A stretch of 64,000 bases of DNA, from assembly GCF_030272615.1 (NCBI RefSeq), contig NC_081412.1, positions 669,006,852-669,070,851 on the forward strand. Reading direction: 5' to 3'. The notes below the pieces were generated by a model that did not search any database, was not told the DNA's origin, and worked only from the letters and a program-made list of their open reading frames with translations. The stretch comes from Cryptomeria japonica (Eukaryota > Streptophyta > Pinopsida > Cupressales > Cupressaceae). The position numbers were made by a program, and so were the translations under genes. Shown piece after piece: positions 57,041 through 64,000 of this stretch (positions within the stretch are counted from its first letter, which is position 1; each line of letters starts with the position of its first letter).

Positions 57041-58714
57041 AATAAAAAAAAAGCCCAAAACAAAAAAAAAATAACAACAAAAAAAGAAATTGATGCACAG
57101 ATAAATGTTTAATAAATTTAGTAAATAAATTGAATTCTCATGCATTCAATAATATACATTTAGTAATCTGAGAGAAAGATTCAGAGACAATTTCTAATAA
57201 GAAATTGTAAAATAGTTTTCTTTCAACTCATCTAATTTCACAAACAATTTATTTTCTCCCAAAATTGGAAAATCTAGAAACCCCTATCCCAATTCCACAA
57301 TTATGAAAATAATGAACTAATCATATGTTCATAAAATTAATTTGATATCCCTGAATACCTAGCTGATAAAAAGGAATTTCTAAAACATCCATTTCTTTCA
57401 ATCAAACAATGAAAGTGAAAGGCGAAACAGTAAGAGATGTTTTCACAATCACACTTCACAAAAGATAAAAAATGAACAAAACAAGAGTTTAAAAAAAATT
57501 CAACCTTAAATGTTTTCTTGGAAGAAAATTTTGAAGATGAATCCAATGGATGCACACACAACAAACCACACCAATCCCTCCAAAACTTTTCATGAAAATA
57601 AACCCCTTCAAAATATCATCAACACCTCCAGGGAAAAACCCCCAATCCACAACAGAGAGGAAATTTTCCAAAATGCAAGAACTCCATATTTTGGAAAAAA
57701 ATCCCCAATATAAAGAATTTTTTTACCTAAATATCTTTTTAGGGCAAAAATATTTTCCTTATGAAATACCACTTTTGTAAAATTCAAATTTAAATTTATT
57801 TTCTCCAATTTAAAAAAAATTGTATTTTTAATTTAAAATTAAATTCCCTCACACACAAAAAGGCCATTTAGATATTTAATTATTTTAAAATTTAAAATAA
57901 CATTTTACAAATACACATGACACAATATTAAATCCACTAGATGATATATTTTAAATAATTTATTTATTTATCAACCTAGTATGATTTATTTATTTATTTT
58001 AACATAAAAGGTGCCCATATAATCTATCCTTACTTTAGTTTATGCAAGACAATATGCATTAATTATTAATTGCCCTAAGGTATTAATAATTAATTTCACA
58101 TAAAATAACACTAGAAGGATTTAATAAAGTCACAAAACACATAACACACAAACTCATCTAAACAAAATAAATACATGACCCACATACCAACATAGGAAAG
58201 GTTGAAAAAAGACTCACAATGCTCACTATTGAGAAAGGCTAGGGATGACATAGACTATCTGCTCCACTTGCATCAAGTAAATTAGGTATGCTCAGACTTG
58301 TGGAGCTAGGTGGAGTTAGTACCTTGTACGTGGAATTACACATACATACATACATATATATTCAATTATGGTAGACACACCAGTGAAGGAGAATCATGAC
58401 GTTCTATGTCTCATCGAAGTGAGTGAAGGAAAATCATCTTCTCACACCCCATATAGACTCCATACATACATGAAGATAGATACATAATGCAACTCATACA
58501 TAAGATGAATGTGTTAGTCTGTGGTCAATAATACATAATTAAAGTTAACATCTAATCATACATAAGCAAATAAAGCATAATAAACATTCACTGAATCACA
58601 CGTCAAAGCATAGTCCCTCATAGCATAATATCTGAATAAAATATCACCACATAGTGTATCCACAAAACCACTAAAAAGTCAACCATGGTCAAAATAAATA
58701 TCAAAATAGTTTGA

Positions 58715-59140
58715 TCAAGGTAGGGGTGCTACATCCTCCCCCCCAAAACTAGGCTTACTCCTAGAAGCCTTAACTAGAAATGGATAAAGATATCTCATCT
58801 TCACTTCATCCTCCCACGTAGTGGAGGTCTCATCATTTGGGTCCCATAGGACCTTTACTTGGTCGATGGTACAACCCTTGAGGATCAAACCCCAATACTG
58901 AAGAATGTGCATGGGCTCCATGGAAAGTTGCTCATCCTCGACCTGCAATGCATTCCAATCAAGAACATGGGTCACATTAGGATGATATGGTCTAAGAACA
59001 AAAATATTAAAGACATCATGGATGCGGGGTAGGCTTGGTGGCAAGGCAAGATGGTAGGCAATAGGTCCTATCCTATCAAGGATATCAAAAGGGCCAATAA
59101 AGCGAGGTGCCAACTTAGAACCTTTTCTATAATGGATCAT
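58715..59140 (-). pseudogene. chromovirus integrase C-terminus and chromodomain
   Basis: Reads KGSKLAPRFIGPFDILDRIG, then AYHLALPP and HDVFNIFVLRPYHPN (integrase C-terminal GPY/F-type segment), then about 60 residues with LKGCTIDQVKVLWDPNDET and TTWEDEVKMRYLYP, the chromodomain-like end of chromoviral integrases (usual V.W......ATWE.E..M...YP). It steers insertion to marked chromatin. It is continuous in frame with the integrase core at 59803-59444 across a few stops, and its last codons overlap the LTR start. Confidence 0.9.
58734..58750 (-). other. polypurine tract of the chromovirus
   Basis: TTTTGGGGGGGAGGA on the minus strand, immediately before the LTR start. Confidence 0.8.
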
Positions 59141-60476
59141 ACTCTTTCACAAATGCACTCTCAAGAATACTCGATCTCAAATAGAAAAATGTCGATCCAC
59201 TCTATGAGCATCGACATACTTCTTCTGTCTATCCTACACTACTAGAAAATCCTCACGAATCCGCTCAACCTGTTGCTTCATCTCTCAAAGCATATCTAGA
59301 CCTATATGCACCATGTCCTCTAATTGATCCTAGCTCAAAGGAGTATGAAAAGGAAGACCATACAATGCCTAGAAGGGAGACATACCTATAGAGCTATGAT
59401 ATTCATTGTTATAAGAAAACTCCACAAGATAAAGATAGTCCTCCTAGCATGACTGTTGGTCCATAACATACATGTGAAGCATGTCCTCCAAAATTTGATT
59501 CACACGCTCCGTTTGACCATCGGTCTCTAGGTGATAAGATAAACTAAAGTTCAACTGTGTCCCCAAAGCATGCTGAAGTGAGGTCCACAATTCTGAAGTA
59601 AAGATAGGATTCCTATCTGAGATGATCCGCCTAGGAATCCAATGTAGTCTCACCACATCCTCCATGAAAACTCGTGCCACCACTACTATTGTATAAGAAA
59701 ATCGTATAGGGATGAAATGAGCAACTCTGGTCAACCTATCAACAATGACCATGATGGCATCGTGACGATGTGAAGAAATCAACAACCCCACTATGAAATA
59801 CATGGAAATGGTGTCTCATTTTCAATCTGGTACCAAATTAGGATGTAAAAGCCTTGTAGGATGTTGATTCTCAACCTTAACCTGCTGACACTCCAAAAAC
59901 TTCGACACAAAATCAGCAATGTCACGTTTCATGCCAACCCAATGATATATCTATCTCAGATCTGTGTGCATCTTCTTAACAACAAGATTTGTCGAGGAAG
60001 GTGCACGATGGACCTCAGTCATGATCAAAGTATAAAGTCCATCCAATGGAGGTACATAGATCTGCCCAAGATGTCAAAGAAGACCATCTACCTCAAGGTT
60101 ATATCTAAAATATTTGCCCTCTAATGGTCTTCCCGTCTCAGTCACAGCTCTAACCTCCTGATACCAGGTGTCCTGTGGAAGAATCCCAAGGATTCTCTCT
60201 CAAATCCACCCTAAGGGACAATGCTAGAACCTCATGTCATCTCCGACTCAAAGAATCCGCTACTACATTCTCTTTCCTTGAATATATCGAACCTCAAAAT
60301 CATATTTACAGAGGAAATCCATCCATCTCTGATGTCGAACATTCAAGTTTGGCTGAGTAAAAATGTACTGCAGGCTACGATGATCACTATGCAACTAAAA
60401 AATGTTGCCACCTAACTAAAGAATGAACACTAAGTCATTAATAGGATAGTTTAGCTTGTGGCCCTTGAATTTGTGA
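59141..60476 (-). pseudogene. chromovirus RNase H end and integrase core, decayed
   Basis: 60460-59960 reads with many stops through the RNase H end (ENVVADSLSRR) and the integrase zinc region (LECQQVKVENQHPTRLL). The core, best kept at 59803-59444, has IVDRLTRVAHFIP, then IISDRNPIFTSELW (second catalytic Asp present) and ETDGQTERVNQ (Glu present). Just upstream the usual SMDFI motif reads SMYFI, so the first catalytic Asp is Tyr. That alone would end activity. Stops near 59444 and 59270-59380 separate it from the C-terminus. Confidence 0.85.
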
Positions 60477-61481
60477 GACTCAAGCCATGATGCGACCATC
60501 CTGCATAAGAACTGCTCCTATGCCTTCTAGAGAGGCATTTGTACAAATAATGAAGTCTCTGGATGGATTAGGAACTACCAAAATTGGCACACCAACAAGA
60601 AGTTCCTTTAGAGTAAGAAAGGCTTTCTCACACTGCTTCAACCAAACACATTTCTTCCCTTTCCTTTGAAGAGAAGTGATCAAGTGAGCTATCCAAGAAA
60701 AAATTTGAACAAAATAGTGATAGTATCTGGCCAAGCCCATAAAACTCCAAACCTCAGAAACATTAGTCGACGCTAGCTAATATACAATGGCTTGGATCTT
60801 AGAAGGATCCACGGATACACCTTCTCCCAAAACCACATGACCAAGATATTTCACCTCAAGTTGGAATAAATCACACTTAGACAAGTTGGCATAAAGTTGA
60901 TTCTCCCTCAAACACTGTAATACCAGCCTCAAATGGTCCTCATGCTCCTGCATGGTTCTAGAGTAAATCAACATATCATCTAAGAACACAAGGACAAAAT
61001 GATCTAGATAGGTGTGGAAAAACCCATTCATGAGGCTCATGAACATCGAAGGCACATTCATCAACCCAAATGGCACCACTATGAACTCATAGTGACCATA
61101 ACGGGTACGAAAGGTCATCCTATGAATGTTTGCATCATGGATACGCAGTTGATGATACTTGAATTTCAGATCAATCTTAGAGAGCACCTTGGCTCCCTTT
61201 ACTTGATCAAAGAGATCATCTATACGAGGCAATGGATATCGATTCTTGATGGTTGCCTTATTCAATTGTTGGTAGTTAATGCATAACCGAAGGGAACCAT
61301 CCTTCTTCTTCACAAAGATGACTAGGGCACCCCAAGGAGAAACACTGGGAGATATGAACCCCTTGGCCAATAATTCCTCAATCTACAACTTCAACTCACT
61401 TAATTATTGAGTGGTCATTTGATACGGTGCTCTTGAAATAGGTTCTTCTCTAGGAACTAACTCAATGCAGAAGTTTATATC
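60477..61481 (-). pseudogene. chromovirus reverse transcriptase and start of RNase H
   Basis: 61370-60777 is open for 197 codons: [54 protein letters not shown], then [12 protein letters not shown] and the active site [12 protein letters not shown]. The usual Y of NAP[A/S]TF is changed (NVPSMF). 60740-60480 continues in the same frame into the thumb and RNase H start (GLARYYHYFVQIFSWIAHLI, ...FIICTNASLEGIGAVLMQDG), where the usual TDAS is TNAS. It copies element RNA into DNA. It is in one frame with the protease. Confidence 0.93.
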
Positions 61482-61904
61482 TCATTTTGGAGGCATACCA
61501 AGAATGTCACTAGGGAGCACATCGGCATACTCCTGAAGAAGAGAGTGACTATCAAAAGTGACTTCCTGACTTTTCTCCTCATCCAAGTCCTTAAGAGAAA
61601 CTGCAAAAAGTTGGCATCCCTGACACAAACACCACTTGAGCTGCATAGCAAAGATCATATGGAGGGATGTCAGTCTATGAATCCCAACTATCTCCACTTT
61701 CCTACCATGGTCATCTAAACATTGTATTGTCTTTTGATGACAGTCCACACTATCACTATGTGATGCTAACCAACCCATCCCCAATACAACTCCATAAGAC
61801 CCCAAAGGAATAACTTGAAGGTCAACTATGGGAGAAAAGGGTCCTAGGTCTAGCTCACAGCTTGGAATGAAGGAATCTATAGCCATGAGAGAATTGATAG
61901 CCAA
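61482..61904 (-). pseudogene. chromovirus protease C-terminal part and linker
   Basis: Reads VDLQVIPLGSYGVVLGMGWL, the second half of Gypsy retropepsin (ILGMDWL-type, with Asp to Gly), followed by a linker (LQEYADVLPSDILGMPPK) leading to RT. The catalytic DSG would lie near 62000, where the frame reads LFDSSYSDSF with stops. It is in the same frame as RT. Confidence 0.8.
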
Positions 61905-61999
61905 CTCTACTTGCCACCTATCCGCCTATCTAGCAGATGCAAGCCCACACTGCTCCACAAGGGAAGAAGATAAAAATGAATCAGAATAACTTGAATCAA

Positions 62000-63170
62000 A
62001 TAGTACTAAAATAGATATACCACCCAACACACCTGTGGTTTCAATAACGGTTCCCCAATGCTCTACTTTGCAGTTACCAACTAGTGCAAATACTCTGTGA
62101 GATTGTCCTGCATCCCAAATAGTAGGTTATAAAGCTGAAGGTCTCTAAATAGATTTCTGATTTCATCACTGAGGATAATGCACAACTATGTGACTATAGA
62201 CTATACTGAACATAGGAAAAACATGCTCCTATGTCAAGCCCTCTACCTCTAGCCAACACACTAGACTGCTAAAAAACTACCCCTACTAGGGTTCTAAGAA
62301 ACACTCTATGAGGACTATCCTGAAAAACTCTGCCTAGCTCGCTGCTAGTTCCTATACTAAGGATTACCCCCACAATGACCCTGAAAATGTTTCTACCTAG
62401 GTTGGAACTTTTGATGTTGCTGCTGCTAACCACCCTTGGCAGGTGCTTGAAAACTCCTAAAAGGTACAACAACCTGAGACTGACCACCTCTAGCCCCAAA
62501 TCCACCAGATGGTGCAATACCAATTTGAACCCCAGTCTGTCCACCAAGTGCACGAGATAAATTCTACTCCACTAGTTGAGCTTTCACTATGGCTAACTCT
62601 ATAGATGTCGGTTCAGACACCCAAACTCCTCCACTGATACATTCATTCAAACCTCTAATAAAGTGTTGTACAAACATAGCCTCATTGTTCCCTATACCAT
62701 CACACTACTTGAGCTCATAAAATCTATGCTCATATTTCTGTACAATCATCCCCATCTGGCACAACTCATGGAACTTGTTTGCAAGAGGCTACCTCCACTA
62801 AACTGAAAGGAAACGAGTCCAAAGTCTCTCCAAAAATAACTCCCATGAAGTTGAACCTATGTCCACATTAATCTTATGCTCCTTGATTCTCCACCAAGTG
62901 GAAGCAAAATCTTTGAGATGCATGATGGCACATCTCACCTTGGTGTTACTGCCATACAAATGCATGGAAAAACACCAATCCAAATCAATAAACCAGGTCT
63001 CAGGCTCCAGTTCATTGCTTGAACCATAAAATGTAGGAGGACGAGATCTCAATAAATCCCTCATGTGACCAACATCTACAACCTCTTGATCAACTTCATT
63101 CTCTCTCCTCCTAGGGGACCTCTCTCTATCTCTATCCACATGCTCAAACTGATGATATTCCCCAAACTAC
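62000..63170 (-). pseudogene. chromovirus gag, decayed
   Basis: 63139-62798 is open: an Arg/Glu-rich start (RDRERSPRRRENE), then RSRPPTFYGSSNELEPETWF, AIMHLKDFASTWWRIKEHK and SWELFLERLWTRFL, the retrotransposon gag capsid. It continues with stops (VQKYEHRFYELK, FIRGLNECI) to a Gly/Gln-rich zone at 62550-62400. No clear zinc knuckle is left. It is in a different frame from protease-RT. Confidence 0.85.
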
Positions 63171-63600
63171 ATATTACCCTACTGCTCAACCTCAGGTCTA
63201 GGGCCTAATCAAGCCAGGACCTCTTGAAACATCTGATGCAACTCAACCCTCTCAGAAACCTACTCAACACTAGGTTTCTCACTATGTTGAATCACATCCC
63301 TTTGCTCACTCGGGTGATTTGACTGATGCTACTCTGCCTCAACACTCTCATGAGTATCCTGAGGTGATGGATTCTGACATGTAGTCCTATGACCATGTCC
63401 TCTACCTCTACCTTAGCCATGACCATAACCACAACCACGACCTCTACCCCTACTAGGTATAATCCTAATAAAAACACCACAAGAATAAAAGTTAGATCTC
63501 CAGCAAGCATACTAACAAGGAAGACACATGCACTAAGTATTAGCAATTGGTCTAGTAAGATGAGCTCATATGAAACTAGAGTACCCAATGTTGAAACTTG
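63171..63600 (-). other. chromovirus 5' leader
   Basis: Between the 5' LTR and gag. ORFs here (63693-63292) are low-complexity and have no domain. Confidence 0.5.
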
Positions 63601-63612
63601 GGATCTGATAAA
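63601..63612 (-). other. worn primer-binding site of the chromovirus
   Basis: TTTTATCAGATCC on the minus strand sits where TGGTATCAGAGCC is expected, with three differences. Confidence 0.5.
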
Positions 63613-64000
63613 AAATATAATGATCCGCCAAGAAACCCTAAAGGATAAAACTAAATACATTAAAAAAGAGTGCAAAATATTTTTTGTTAACAATAATGAA
63701 CTAAAAGATGCATTAAGATAAACATCGCAATTAAATTTGCATAAGCGGAAGACTTAACTTAACTCCTAAAGGGTACCCAATGAAGATTACTCAATTAAAC
63801 TAATAAGAATAAGGTTGATTGATCTAACTCAAGGTAGAACGGTTACAAAATGAACATAGCATTTAAAATTTCATTAGAAGATTACAATAAGCATATCTGA
63901 ATACATACAACTGTATTTATTTAAATTACATTTTGAAAGCTACATTCAACATAGTTCATTATAATGCGTTTAAACCATAATTACATTCATACAAATAAAA
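63613..64000 (-). repeat. 5' LTR of the chromovirus, cut by the window edge
   Basis: Matches 38810-39200 base by base with scattered changes (CCAAGAAACCCTAAA, GATGCATTAAGATAAACATC and so on). Confidence 0.88.

Larger units (their letters stand above)
55762..58733 (-). repeat. 3' LTR of the chromovirus, part 2 (U3-side)
   Basis: On the minus strand it starts TGTAGCACCCCTACC at 58733, directly after the PPT, and runs to the insertion point. It contains a GC-rich palindromic array (56859-57040), a TA microsatellite (56830-56856) and AT-rich stretches. ORFs inside it have no recognised domain. Confidence 0.8.
38810..64000 (-). mobile_element. Ty3/Gypsy chromovirus, split by nested insertions and cut by the right edge
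   Basis: The 3' LTR occupies 38810-39532 plus 55762-58733. The internal region runs from 63612 down to 58734 with gag, protease, RT, RNase H, integrase and a chromodomain. The 5' LTR begins at 63613 and leaves the window. Its first 390 bases match 38810-39200 (GCCAAGAAACCCTAAA onward). The 16.2-kb element 39533-55761 interrupts the 3' LTR. The LTRs would be about 3.7 kb. Frameshifts and stops show it is dead. Confidence 0.88.

Noticed and set aside
56806-57098. Minus-strand ORFs (114 and 85 codons) over the GTGGG array
   Set aside because: Their Thr/His/Gly/Pro repeats follow the palindromic array; no independent sign of coding.

Overview
The window looks like nuclear DNA of a plant with a large, repeat-rich genome. 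Nearly all of it is LTR retrotransposon sequence, much of it old and nested. The amount of decayed retroelement DNA and the long spacers would suit a gymnosperm, but that is inference and no marker proves it. I recognise no ordinary host gene, rRNA, functional tRNA or CRISPR array.

Layout. 1-1550 (minus): 5' end of a Copia-type element (LTR 753-1550, PBS, coiled-coil/zinc-knuckle gag-like ORF) running off the left edge. 1649-3600 (minus): start of a Ty3/Gypsy element (gag, a TGGCGAC-type PBS, probable LTR). 3664-6655 (minus): a decayed ORF of about 1,000 codons with no recognised function, followed at 7613-9139 (minus) by a decayed DUF4283-like ORF. 9140-16980: non-coding DNA with a 0.9-kb purine tract, a tRNA-derived SINE candidate and microsatellites. 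16986-24263 (plus): a complete but decayed Copia element with target-site duplication (TSD) TAGCC. 24388-37260 (plus): a 12.9-kb Tat-like Gypsy element that keeps gag, protease and the integrase tail but lacks the RT/RNase H/integrase core. It carries an antisense plant-mobile-domain (PMD) ORF and a minisatellite. 37261-38809: A-rich non-coding flank.

38810-64000 is a four-part nest. A minus-strand chromovirus (Gypsy with a chromodomain) occupies 38810 to beyond the right edge. Its 3' LTR is split by a plus-strand element at 39533-55761. That element has LTRs, PBS, a gag-like ORF and polypurine tract (PPT) but no pol. In place of pol it has a single-frame ORF of about 1,040 codons that I cannot assign. 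The ORF is itself interrupted by a complete minus-strand Copia (44171-51802, TSD ATTTT) and by a 1.18-kb solo LTR (52542-53717, TSD CTTC[A/C]). Deleting both insertions on paper restores one reading frame, which fixes the boundaries.

How the parts work together. The pol-less element shares its LTR start, PBS, PPT and much of its R/U5 region with the Copia elements here, so it was probably mobilised in trans by such a Copia. The strongest candidates for something undescribed are its large ORF, a possibly distant relative at 3664-6655, and the antisense PMD ORF of the Tat-like element. All coding sequences carry stops or frameshifts, so every copy here is probably dead.
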